Assembly: GCF_023101085.1 (NCBI RefSeq)
Contig: NZ_CP064703.1
Coordinates: 434,001-498,000 of the forward strand
Origin: Bradyrhizobium sp. 170
Lineage (GTDB): Bacteria; Pseudomonadota; Alphaproteobacteria; Rhizobiales; Xanthobacteraceae
Length of the DNA stretch: 64,000 nucleotides
Direction of reading: 5' to 3'
Shown here in pieces: positions 1 through 8,185 of this stretch (positions are counted from its first letter, which is position 1; every line of letters begins with the position of its first letter). Below the pieces are notes generated by a model, which did no database searches, was not told the origin of the DNA, and saw only the letters and a list, made by a program, of their open reading frames with translations. The position numbers were made by a program, and so were the translations under genes.

Positions 1-664
1 TCCGTTACAGGATTCATGGTCGCATCCCAGCGGCGCCGGCGCAGCTTCGCTGCGGCTGGTCGGCCTTCCGACGAAAATTCGTGTGACTGGCGTGAGCTCA
101 ACCGATCTCTGAGTCCGACGACGCGGCCTTTCAAGAAAGCGCCGAGAGGCCAAGTTCGTATCGGAGCTGCGCGAGCAATCTCAGCAATCGAAAAACTGCA
201 AACCGCTCACGCCGCAAACGGACCCAAAGTAATCGACAGGTTCACGCGTTACGGTGTTTATCCCGGAAGATGACACCTGATTCCATTCTTCCCGTCGGGC
301 CAAAAAGGATCGAGGACGGCGATCGTGAGCCGCTAAACCCGAAGGTCCATCGGTTGGCGTCACGGTGTAGATCGAAGGGTGTAGCAAGGAATCGATCTCG
401 GCGATCGGGTGTTGCCGCGTTTCGTCTGCGGTGTGGACGGTCGCGACCTGCGAGCCGACACGAAAAATCCTAATGACATCAAAGATTGATTGTGCTGCAC
501 GGTGCGAGTGGTGACATGTGCCGACGACCGTCGGGGGCAAGCGCGGCTCTCACAGTGGTATCGATCATTCGATTGCGAAAGTCCGGCAACCGCCTGATGC
601 CGAGACGGTAGCGGGATGACCCTGTTCGTCCAGTTCTCGTGTATGAGGTCGATTATGGAACCGG
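1..664. other. No supported gene
   Basis: This left edge holds only short overlapping open frames on both strands. None has a recognisable domain or a convincing ribosome binding site. The longest, 181-540 on the minus strand, has a composition typical of a non-coding frame. It may be the decayed end of a gene lying outside the window. No tRNA or repeat was recognised. Confidence 0.4.
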
Positions 665-1339
665 CTAGTCGAAATCCTGATGCCGGACCAACGACGGCGC
701 AGAAGATGCAATCCACGGCGTCTCGCGCACGCGACGCATCGCCTGGGCGCGGCGCGGCAGCTTGAGCTTCTGAAGAATGTGGTGGACGTGGTGCTTTACC
801 GTCGCGAGGCTCAAGCGCAGATGGCGCGCAATCTCCTTGTTCGACAGGCCTTGTCCGATCAATTGGAGCACCTCTCCCTCGCGCCGGGTTAGCGCTTCGT
901 CGAGTTCCTTCGGATGGGCGCGACGTTCGATGCCAAACAACGCGCGCAGCAGCCCACCGGATATCTCGGCGCTGCATGCCAGTCGCCCGGAGGAAGCGTC
1001 GGAAAGGGCCTGGCAGAGCCCCTCGATGGAAGCATTTCTGTCCACATAGCCGCTGAATCCCGCCCGGCCGCAGCGGACCACATCTCCCCGTTCTTCGCGG
1101 AGACCGAGCGCGACCAGGGCGATGTCGGTACGCTCGGAAGCAATCGCGCGAACCTCATCAAGATCAATGCTCTGCGTAACGTCGATCAAGACAATATCCA
1201 CCTCCATGGTCTGGAGGCATTGCCGCAGGCGGATTAGATCGCTGACGGTCGCTTGTAAGGAAATGTCCGCGCAGTGCGAGAAGCAGGAGGCAAGACCCTC
1301 GCCGAACAGCCTAATAGGCGTGACGACTACGAGCTTCAT
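665..1339 (-). CDS. LuxR/NarL-family response regulator with atypical receiver
   Basis: A two-domain transcription regulator of about 224 residues. Residues 1-115 have a receiver-like fold and residues 155-215 a LuxR-type helix-turn-helix, with the segments LTRREGEVLQLIGQGLSNKE and LSLATVKHHVHHIL. The acidic pair expected after the first beta strand is replaced by Thr-Pro (VVVTPIRLF). An Asp is kept at the phosphorylation position (LIDV, residue 53), and the usual conserved Lys near GYVDRN is missing. Family knowledge says such receivers often work without phosphorylation; applying it here is inference. The ATG at 1339 is preferred because the receiver begins directly at MKLVVV; a longer frame reaches 1378. 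No kinase lies beside it. It is divergent from the protease gene at 1690. Confidence 0.85.
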   Translation of the reverse strand: MKLVVVTPIRLFGEGLASCFSHCADISLQATVSDLIRLRQCLQTMEVDIVLIDVTQSIDLDEVRAIASERTDIALVALGLREERGDVVRCGRAGFSGYVDRNASIEGLCQALSDASSGRLACSAEISGGLLRALFGIERRAHPKELDEALTRREGEVLQLIGQGLSNKEIARHLRLSLATVKHHVHHILQKLKLPRRAQAMRRVRETPWIASSAPSLVRHQDFD

Positions 1340-1689
1340 GACACGCTTGCACCAAGAACATGGCGCCCAGAAAACCAATCCGGCCCACGACGCCAGTAAC
1401 TAAAATAATCTTAGATATACTTAAGGTTGAGTTTTGATACAACGAAATTGTGGCGCGCCTAAAATCCGCATCAGTGCGAGTCGCGTCGCACGTGTTCGAA
1501 GATTGGCCGTCTGCCGCGCTGATGGAGGTGAGACATATTGTCGATGTGCTGCGATTGTGCAATCGAAGTTGCAGAAATCCAAACTTGCGGAGGGGGTTTA
1601 CGTTGCGAGAGCAATTCCAGGACGTTCGATGGAATGATCGCGGAAGATTCCGACCTCTCAAATTTGTGATCCGGGCTGTTGCTGCGCCG
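1340..1689. other. Divergent intergenic region
   Basis: About 350 bases separate the regulator and protease starts. An open frame runs into the protease from 1450, but its translation looks unlike a protein and precedes a clear signal peptide. The AT-rich stretch around 1400-1445 is the likely promoter zone for one or both genes. No operator was identified. Confidence 0.4.
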
Positions 1690-2451
1690 ATGAAAATTCT
1701 GCTCCAAATGATCGCCAGCCTTGCCCTGCTGCTATCCGTTCCCGCGCACGCCATCGTGGGTGGCGGCGCGCCGTCGACCGAAGGTGTCGGCCGCTCGGTC
1801 GTCACCATCGTCGGTTCGCGCGGCAATTTCTGCACCGGAGCCGTGATTGCGCCGAAACTGGTGCTGACCGCGGCGCATTGCGTGCAGCCCGGCGCGGATT
1901 ACAAGATCGTCGAATATGGCTCGGACAGGCAGCCGTCGCTGCAGGACGTCAAAACCATCGCCATTCATCCCGGTTTCAACATGCAGGCCATGCAGGGGCA
2001 TCGCGCGACGGCCGATGTGGCGCTGCTGCAATTGGCAGCGCCCGCCAGGGGAAAGACAGCGGCTGCGCTCGGGATGCCCAACATTCCCACCGTCGTCGGA
2101 AGCCGATTTACCATCGCCGGTATCGGCGTAGCTGTGCGCGGCGACGGCAAGAGCGGAGGCGCTATCCGCGTCGCCGGTCTGGTCGCGACGGGCAAGCCCG
2201 GCACGTTGCAGATTCGGCTTGTCGATCCCGTCGGGCAGGGCACGCGTGACGGGCTTGGCGCCTGCACAGGAGATTCCGGCGCGCCTGTTTTCGAGGACAA
2301 GCAAGGCGGCCCCATGATCGTCGGTGTGGTGAGCTGGTCGACCGGACCGAACGGAAGTGCTGGCTGCGGCGGCATGACCGGTGTTACGCCGCTTACGCTT
2401 TATCGGGACTGGATTGTGCAGACCGCGCAGAAATGGGGCGCGGGATTGTAG
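1690..2451 (+). CDS. Secreted trypsin-like serine protease (S1A family)
   Basis: A 253-residue exported protease. Residues 1-21 form a signal peptide ending in AHA. The mature protein would begin IVGGG, the canonical N-terminus of active chymotrypsin-fold enzymes. The catalytic triad is visible: His63 in LTAAHC, Asp109 in ADVALL and Ser196 in GDSGAP. Cys48/Cys64 and Cys192/Cys226 match conserved disulfide positions. The residue equivalent to chymotrypsin 189 is Gly190 rather than Asp, so cleavage after Arg/Lys is unlikely and small aliphatic residues are more plausible (inference). The ATG at 1690 is chosen because it starts the signal peptide; the frame stays open upstream to 1450. It stands alone and ends at a palindromic repeat. 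Confidence 0.88.
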   Translation: MKILLQMIASLALLLSVPAHAIVGGGAPSTEGVGRSVVTIVGSRGNFCTGAVIAPKLVLTAAHCVQPGADYKIVEYGSDRQPSLQDVKTIAIHPGFNMQAMQGHRATADVALLQLAAPARGKTAAALGMPNIPTVVGSRFTIAGIGVAVRGDGKSGGAIRVAGLVATGKPGTLQIRLVDPVGQGTRDGLGACTGDSGAPVFEDKQGGPMIVGVVSWSTGPNGSAGCGGMTGVTPLTLYRDWIVQTAQKWGAGL

Positions 2452-2462
2452 CTTGCTCGGTG

Positions 2463-2554
2463 CCGTAGGGTGGGCAAAGGCGCGCTTGCGCCGTGCCCAC
2501 CATCAAGCACTCTGCCCGTGATGGTGGGCACGCTACGCTTTGCCCACCCTACGG
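2463..2554. repeat. Palindromic repeat, family A (GTAGGGTGGGCAAAG)
   Basis: The left arm starts CCGTAGGGTGGGCAAAG and the right arm ends with its exact reverse complement at 2554. An inner arm pair (GTGCCCACCAT and ATGGTGGGCAC) extends the stem. It fills the gap between two convergent genes, so its transcript would fold into a hairpin from either side. Related copies lie at 26272-26359 and 52505-52600. Confidence 0.9.
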
Positions 2555-2563
2555 CTTCCGTGG

Positions 2564-4786
2564 CTAATGCCCCGCCGCCTTGTTCGCGGCATCGTTGTTG
2601 AGCACGATCAGGCCGTCAACGGCGACGCCGACCTTGCTGTTGATCAGGAATGGATTGACGTCGATCGACGCGATGCGGTTGCCGGCATCGGCCATCAGAT
2701 TGGAGAGGCCGACCAGCGCCTTCACGGCGGAAGGCTCGTGCAGCGCCGGCTTGCCGCGATAGCCCTTCATCTTCACGCCGGCCTTGGTCTTGGCGATCAG
2801 CTGCTTCGCCTCGGCCTCGTCCAGCGGGGCGCCGGCCAGCGCGACGTCCTTCATCAGTTCGATATCGACGCCGCCGGTGCCGAACAGCACCACCGGCCCC
2901 ATCTCGGCGTCGAGCGAGGCCCCGACCACGAGCTCGAGGTCGGCCTTGACCTGCTGCGCGATCAGAATGCCTTCGAGCTTCGGCTTGCTCCTGATCTTCT
3001 TCACCCGCGCCGTGATGTCGTTGAATGCCTTCTTCACCTCGGCTGCGCTGTTGAGGTTCAGCACCACGCCGCCGATATCGGACTTGTGCAGGATGTCGGC
3101 GCTGACCACTTTGGCCACGACGGGAAAGCCGATCTTCTTGGCAATTTTCACTGCCTCTGCGGCGGTCTGCGCGATTTCTTCCTTTGAAACGGGAATACCG
3201 TAGGCCTTGAGCAGCTTCTTCGAGGCGACCTCGTCCAGCGCGGCGGCGCCATTGGCGGCCTTGAGTGCCTTCTCGAGCACCGCGCGTGCCGAAGCCTTCG
3301 AACTCGAGACGATGTCTGGCACTTCCTTGCGCAGGGAAGAATACTCAATCAGCGACTTGATCGCGCCGACCGCGCGGTCGAGGCCCTGCATGACCGCGAT
3401 GTTCGGCAGCGACTTGCGCAAGGCCTTGGTGAATTCGGTAAATCCGATCGACATCGCGCTGATGTAGACCACGGGCTTGGAGGCGGCGCCTGCCATTTCG
3501 TTGACGATACGCAAATTGCGTTCGCGCAATTCATGCGGCGCCTTCGGCAGTTCAGCGTCGATGATGACGATGTCGGTGTCGGGATCGTCGATCATGATCT
3601 TGATCGAGTTCATGTAGACCGAGGGGTCCACGACCGCGGCAAAACCGGCATCGAGGGGATTGCCGACGATGCTGCCGGGACCGAGCATCTTTGCCAGTTG
3701 CTCGGTCGCATTCGGGCTGAGCGGGGCGAAGTTCAGGCCGGCCGAATAGAACGCGTCAATCAGGAGGCCACGCTTGCCGCCCGATAGTGAAACCGCGGCG
3801 AGCCGGTTGCTCTTCGGCGGCTCGGCATGGACGAAACATTCGGTGGTCTCGATCAGCTCGTCGAGCCCGCGCACGCGGATCACGCCTTCGCGCGTCGAGA
3901 TCGCGTCAAATGTTTCGATCGAGCCGGCAAGCGCGCCGGTATGCGCCATCGCGGCGGCGCGGCCGCCCTCGGAAGCGCCGAGCTTGAGCGCGATCACCGG
4001 CTTGCCGGCGGCGCGCGCAGCCTTGCATGCCTCGCGAAAAACCTTCGTGTTCCGGACACCTTCGAGATAGACCACGATGACGCGGATCGAGGGATCGGCC
4101 GCGAAATAGGCCATCAGGTCGGGCGTTTCGAGGCCGGTCTCATTGCCGGTCGTGACCATGTAACCGACGCCGACGCCGCGATCTTCCAGCGTCTGGCGGA
4201 TCGCCATCACGATCGCGCCGGATTGCCCGGCAATCGCCACCGGGCCTGCTTCCATGGTGACGATGCGGTCGTCGATATTGGTGAACAGCTTTTCGCCCGC
4301 GCTTAAGTTGCCGAGGCAATTCGGGCCGGTGACGGCGAGGCCGGTTTCGCGCACCGCTTCCTTCAGTTCGAGCGCCAGCCGCTGGCTTTCCTCGTCCTGC
4401 AACTCGCTGAAGCCCGAAGTAACGATGGTAGCGGAGCGCGCGCCGGCCGCTGCGGCATCGCGGATCACCTGCACGGCAAAACGCGCCGGCACCAGCACCA
4501 GCACGTGGTCGGGCTTTTCGGGGAGGCTCGCAAAATCCTTGTAGCAGGGCACGCCCCAGATCGTCTCGCGCTTGGCGTTGACCGGAAACAACCCGCCTTC
4601 GTACTTGTACTTGATCAGATTGTTCCAGATGCGCTCGGCATAATTGCCGGGCTTGTCGGTGGCGCCGACCAGCACGATGTTGCGCGGGTGCAGCATCGCA
4701 TGGATGCTCTTGACGATGTCGCTGGCGTCAGGCGAAGGCGACCATTTTTCGATCGTGTGCGATGCGGTGCTTGCCTGAGCGTCCAT
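2564..4786 (-). CDS. NDP-forming acyl-CoA synthetase (acetate-CoA ligase family)
   Basis: A 740-residue single-chain enzyme of the ADP-forming acyl-CoA synthetase family, which links acid activation to nucleotide triphosphate through a phospho-enzyme. Residues about 28-125 form the CoA-binding Rossmann domain (HPRNIVLVGATDKPG). Succinyl-CoA-ligase-like domains follow to about 480, including MAHTGALAGS, which carries the histidine expected to be phosphorylated. Residues about 510-730 form an ATP-grasp domain (GFPVVAKVVS, LHKSDIGGVVLN). Full-length fusions of this kind are common in proteobacteria and include acetate, pimelate and aryl-acid enzymes; the substrate cannot be told here. It appears monocistronic and converges with the protease gene. 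Confidence 0.85.
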   Translation of the reverse strand: MDAQASTASHTIEKWSPSPDASDIVKSIHAMLHPRNIVLVGATDKPGNYAERIWNNLIKYKYEGGLFPVNAKRETIWGVPCYKDFASLPEKPDHVLVLVPARFAVQVIRDAAAAGARSATIVTSGFSELQDEESQRLALELKEAVRETGLAVTGPNCLGNLSAGEKLFTNIDDRIVTMEAGPVAIAGQSGAIVMAIRQTLEDRGVGVGYMVTTGNETGLETPDLMAYFAADPSIRVIVVYLEGVRNTKVFREACKAARAAGKPVIALKLGASEGGRAAAMAHTGALAGSIETFDAISTREGVIRVRGLDELIETTECFVHAEPPKSNRLAAVSLSGGKRGLLIDAFYSAGLNFAPLSPNATEQLAKMLGPGSIVGNPLDAGFAAVVDPSVYMNSIKIMIDDPDTDIVIIDAELPKAPHELRERNLRIVNEMAGAASKPVVYISAMSIGFTEFTKALRKSLPNIAVMQGLDRAVGAIKSLIEYSSLRKEVPDIVSSSKASARAVLEKALKAANGAAALDEVASKKLLKAYGIPVSKEEIAQTAAEAVKIAKKIGFPVVAKVVSADILHKSDIGGVVLNLNSAAEVKKAFNDITARVKKIRSKPKLEGILIAQQVKADLELVVGASLDAEMGPVVLFGTGGVDIELMKDVALAGAPLDEAEAKQLIAKTKAGVKMKGYRGKPALHEPSAVKALVGLSNLMADAGNRIASIDVNPFLINSKVGVAVDGLIVLNNDAANKAAGH

Positions 4787-4957
4787 GGATATCCCTTGAC
4801 TCTGTTGTTTTCTTTGGCCGTGGCGATCGAGGACGAACGCCGCGCCATGATCTTCTTATGATTGAGACCTTTTTATTGAGACTTGGCGAGTGTGGCAACA
4901 CGCGCGGCGCGCGCAGCACCATTCGCGCCGCGCACGATATCCCGGCTCGCGGAGAAT

Positions 4958-5536
4958 TCAGCGTGAACCCGGCGCGTCCCTGGTCATCGTGGCGTGCACA
5001 AGATAGCGCTCGGGCCCCTGCGTCAGCGCGTCGAACGGCCAGCAAGTCGACAGCACCAGTTCATGCCCGTCTGCGAGCGGATCGATGCCGGAGGCATCGA
5101 AGCGCACGACCGAGGTGGCATCCACCCGGTAATGGAATTGTTTGCCGTCGCTTCGCATCACGTTGATCTCGTCACCGACGATAACGTTCTTCAGGAAGGC
5201 GAAATGCGTATCGCGATGCGCGGAATAGACGGCGACGCCGCGTTCGCCGGCGTCGGGCGTGCTTTCGACATGACCCGGGCCGAAGGCGAGTGCCTGCCCG
5301 CTACTGCCTGCGAGCACGATCGCGCGGGCGTGGAGCCGCTTCACTTCGATGCGGGCGACCGGCCATGTGTCGGCCCATGACCAGGGTTTTGTCTCGCGCC
5401 CGGTGGCGATGGTTTTTTCAAAGGCTCGTTCCAGCAGCACCTGCGCAACCAGTGCCTTGGCGTGGATGTAGGCTCCTTGGCCGAGCAGGATCAGGCCGGC
5501 GAGGGCGAGAAGCAGGGGAAGGACGAAGCGCGGCAT
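4958..5536 (-). CDS. Class GN sortase
   Basis: A 192-residue membrane-anchored cysteine transpeptidase of the Gram-negative class GN. Residues 5-22 form an N-terminal membrane segment. The catalytic set is present: His107 in YSAHRDTHF, Cys165 in LVLSTCWPF and Arg177 in PERYLVH. Known members occur beside one VIT/vWA protein with a C-terminal sorting signal, as here with the gene at 5727-8006. The start is placed at the ATG at 5536 (MPRFVLP). The longer frame from 5578 would begin MDCFASLAMT, which is only the translation of the palindromic repeat at 5549-5627. A strong terminator-like hairpin lies between target and sortase, so expression may be attenuated or driven by its own promoter. Confidence 0.88.
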   Translation of the reverse strand: MPRFVLPLLLALAGLILLGQGAYIHAKALVAQVLLERAFEKTIATGRETKPWSWADTWPVARIEVKRLHARAIVLAGSSGQALAFGPGHVESTPDAGERGVAVYSAHRDTHFAFLKNVIVGDEINVMRSDGKQFHYRVDATSVVRFDASGIDPLADGHELVLSTCWPFDALTQGPERYLVHATMTRDAPGSR

Positions 5537-5548
5537 CTTTCTGTTTTC

Positions 5549-5627
5549 CGTCATTGCGAGCGAAGCGAAGCAATCCATCGTGCCGCGCGAAGATAGGGTG
5601 GATTGCTTCGCTTCGCTCGCAATGACG
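5549..5627. repeat. Palindromic repeat, family B (CGTCATTGCGAGCGAAGCG)
   Basis: The arms CGTCATTGCGAGCGAAGCGA and its reverse complement flank a short loop. The element sits immediately upstream of the sortase start, so it would lie in the sortase mRNA leader if transcription comes from the target gene. Related copies are at 22560-22664 and 35122-35200. Read in one frame, this family gives the spurious peptide MDCFASLAMT. Confidence 0.9.
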
Positions 5628-5635
5628 ATCGCGAA

Positions 5636-5684
5636 GAAAAAGCGGCGCGCGCGGCCTTGGGGGACGGGTGGAGCCGCGCGCGCT
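5636..5684 (-). terminator. Rho-independent terminator candidate downstream of the VIT/vWA gene
   Basis: On the minus strand an 11-bp GC stem (5674-5684 paired with 5646-5656) is followed after a few bases by six T residues (5642-5637). It lies about 45 bases past the target-protein stop and about 100 bases before the sortase start. This arrangement fits partial termination between the two genes. Confidence 0.65.
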
Positions 5685-5688
5685 CTGG

Positions 5689-5719
5689 AAAGAGGAGGTT
5701 GGGGAGGCCTCCTCTTTCA
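5689..5719 (-). other. 11-bp perfect hairpin between target gene and sortase gene
   Basis: GAAAGAGGAGG at 5689-5699 pairs perfectly with CCTCCTCTTTC at 5709-5719 around a 9-base loop. It lies eight bases past the VIT/vWA stop codon on the minus strand, just before the terminator-like stem. It could protect the 3' end of the target mRNA or be part of a double terminator. No T run follows this stem directly. Confidence 0.6.
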
Positions 5720-5726
5720 GTCGACG

Positions 5727-8006
5727 TCAACGTAGTGACATCTGACGTCGAGTGAACACCAACAGGATCAGGCTGACCGTGAGCAGGATCACACCCGCAA
5801 TCATCTTCAGTTCGGCGTCGGTTGCCGTCCTCGGCAGCGTGACCGTGTTGGGCGCCTGGGTGACGACAGGCTGTGCCCGCTTCAGCGCAGCGACCTGAAC
5901 CCGCGCGTCGGTCTCCGCGCGCCGTTCCGTCGGCGTTGCCGGAACGCGCGGGCGCTCGCCGAAGACCTTCTCAAAGTCCCAACCGGCCGGCAGGTTGATC
6001 GGCAGTTCCGAGACCTTGAGTGGCTCGCCTTCCGGACTGCTCGGAGTCTTGTCGACCGCAACCAGGCTGGTCAGCCGCGTGACGAGCTGATGCTCGAGCG
6101 CCAGCGCCAGAATGGTCTTGTCGGCATCTTCCGGGTTCGCCTGCCGCGTGGTGCGCGCAACCTCCGCATCCGCGATCTTGCGTCGCGCCCAGAGTTTGGA
6201 CAGGCCCTTGCCTTCGGCCGCATTGGCCAGCGGAAGGGTGACGACCCAGGGGCGATCACCGATGCGGCCCTTGATCTCGACCGAGCCCGCAAGCTTGTCG
6301 AGTTTTGCAGCCAGAACCAGCGGCTCGTCGCGGTAGACGTCAGGGATTGCCGCCGGCGTGATATCGGCCGCGGCATCGGAGAACGTCGCGGTGAGATTGG
6401 TCACCGCTGGATTTTCCAGCTTGGAGAAGAGCCCGCGCATACGGTCCTCGACCTGCTCGACCGAACCGATATGGGTGAAGGTACCGCGGCCGAGTTCGGC
6501 GGCGCGCGTCATCAGGTAGGTATTCGGCGCCGAGCCGATGCCGACCATGAAGATGCGCGAGCGGCCGCGCAGTGCGTTGATGGTTTCGAACAATTGCTGC
6601 TCGTTGCCGATGGCGCCGTCGGTCAGGAAGACGATCTGCCGGACGTAGTTGGCATCGCCGGCATTGTCGGACAGGGCCGCGCGCATCGCCGGCACCATCT
6701 CGGTGCCGCCATTGGCCTGCAGCGCGTCGACAAACGAGGTGGCTCGGCCGATATGCTCCTGGTCGGCCGGCACGGCTGACGGGAACAGGACATCCATGGT
6801 GTGATCGAAGCGGATCACGTTGAAGCGGTCGTTCGGCTGCAGGCGGCCGAGAGCATAGATGAGGCTCGCCTTGGCCTGGATGATCGAGACACCGCCCATC
6901 GAGCCGGAATTGTCGATCACGAAGATCACCTCGCGCGGCAGCGGCTTTTGCCGGGCCTGCTCGACCGACGGCGGCGTCACGAAGGCCAGCAGGTAATCGG
7001 AATCACCGACGCGTTCGCGGAACAATCCTACCGAGGGCGCCTTCTCGGCCACCGGCTTCCAGGTCAGCTCGAAATCGCGATCCGCCGGCACCGGGCCTTC
7101 GGCAAGGCGCAGAATGCTCGTGTTCGCGTCGGGTTTTTCGGTCTTGATCGCATGATGATGGCTCTTGATCTCGCCAAGCGGGAAGCCGGCCTGCAGCCGC
7201 ACGGTGATGCGGGTCGGATTGACCGGCGCGTTGGTCGCGGGGTCGAGCACTTCGGGCGAGATGCGGTCGCGATCCGGTACGGGATCGGATTTGGCCGAAC
7301 CCCAGCCGCCGCTATCGGGCCGCAAGTCGACGCTCTGTACGACCGGCACGGGATTGTAGCGCGGCGCGACCACCATCGGCACCCGCAGCGAGAACTCGTT
7401 GCCGGATTGTGCGACAGGCTCCTGATACTCGATCTGCACCAGCACGGTTTCGCCGGGGCCGATATTGTCGACCGAGTTGGTGAAGATGTTCGGCCGCTCC
7501 TGTTCGGTCAGCGCCGCCTTCTGTCCATTTTGCCTGGCCTGTTCGTAGATGATCCTTGCCTGCTGCCGCTCCTTGATGTCGCCGACCACGACGCGATCGC
7601 CGATCACCATCTTCAGCGTATCGACCGCGCCGCCCGACGGCAGCGGATAGACATAGACGGCCTCGACCCAGTCCTTCGTCGGGTTGCGGAAGATCTGCGT
7701 GACGCGGGCGCGGACCGTGGGGCCCGATACGGTGAGATCGACATCGATGCCGAGCCGCGTCGCGTCGGCATAGCCTTCTTCGTTCTTCAGGAGCAACGAG
7801 CCGGAGAGTGCGTCGCCTGGCTTGAGAAAGGCCGCCGACAGACGTTCGGCCGACCAGGCCGGCTCAAAGCTCAAGAATAATGCCGCAAACCCGACCAGGA
7901 TTACGGCAACGCCTTGCATCACAAAGAACAGCACCAGCCTTGTCAGGCCGGGCTGGTCGCTGCATTTATCGGCCTCAATTTCGTCGCATGTCGTCATGTC
8001 GCTCAC
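5727..8006 (-). CDS. VIT/vWA sortase target protein (marine proteobacterial type)
   Basis: A 759-residue surface or periplasmic protein. Residues 23-50 form a long signal/anchor segment ending PAWSA. A VIT domain spans about 77-205 (FRNPTKDWVEAVYVYPLP). A von Willebrand A domain spans about 358-530 with a complete MIDAS metal site: DNSGS at 365-369, Thr in GGTEM and Asp463 in LTDG. The C-terminus carries LPRTA at 724-728, then a hydrophobic helix and the tail TRRQMSLR, the layout of a sortase sorting signal with Ala in place of Gly. The adjacent class GN sortase is its likely partner. Function is unknown; the domains suggest metal-dependent protein binding. It is divergent from an HTH regulator, 179 bases away. 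Confidence 0.88.
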   Translation of the reverse strand: MSDMTTCDEIEADKCSDQPGLTRLVLFFVMQGVAVILVGFAALFLSFEPAWSAERLSAAFLKPGDALSGSLLLKNEEGYADATRLGIDVDLTVSGPTVRARVTQIFRNPTKDWVEAVYVYPLPSGGAVDTLKMVIGDRVVVGDIKERQQARIIYEQARQNGQKAALTEQERPNIFTNSVDNIGPGETVLVQIEYQEPVAQSGNEFSLRVPMVVAPRYNPVPVVQSVDLRPDSGGWGSAKSDPVPDRDRISPEVLDPATNAPVNPTRITVRLQAGFPLGEIKSHHHAIKTEKPDANTSILRLAEGPVPADRDFELTWKPVAEKAPSVGLFRERVGDSDYLLAFVTPPSVEQARQKPLPREVIFVIDNSGSMGGVSIIQAKASLIYALGRLQPNDRFNVIRFDHTMDVLFPSAVPADQEHIGRATSFVDALQANGGTEMVPAMRAALSDNAGDANYVRQIVFLTDGAIGNEQQLFETINALRGRSRIFMVGIGSAPNTYLMTRAAELGRGTFTHIGSVEQVEDRMRGLFSKLENPAVTNLTATFSDAAADITPAAIPDVYRDEPLVLAAKLDKLAGSVEIKGRIGDRPWVVTLPLANAAEGKGLSKLWARRKIADAEVARTTRQANPEDADKTILALALEHQLVTRLTSLVAVDKTPSSPEGEPLKVSELPINLPAGWDFEKVFGERPRVPATPTERRAETDARVQVAALKRAQPVVTQAPNTVTLPRTATDAELKMIAGVILLTVSLILLVFTRRQMSLR

Positions 8007-8185
8007 TCCCGAACGGCGATTTCGCCGTGGTGTGAGGGTGCGGAAATCACTGATTTGGGGCGAGCGGAATGATCGGCCTTGTTCGGTCGCCCGCCACCGC
8101 GCCCCGCCACGGCCGGGACGGTTTTGTGCGGGTTTGTGATGGATTGTGCGTCTGCTAGACTGGCCCCGCGAAACCAGGGGTAACG

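Noticed and set aside
181..540. 119-codon minus-strand frame at the left edge
   Set aside because: No domain, no Shine-Dalgarno and no similarity recognised. Kept only as part of the unassigned left-edge region.
1450..1689. 80-codon N-terminal extension of the serine protease
   Set aside because: The extension is not protein-like, and a textbook signal peptide starts at the internal ATG at 1690.
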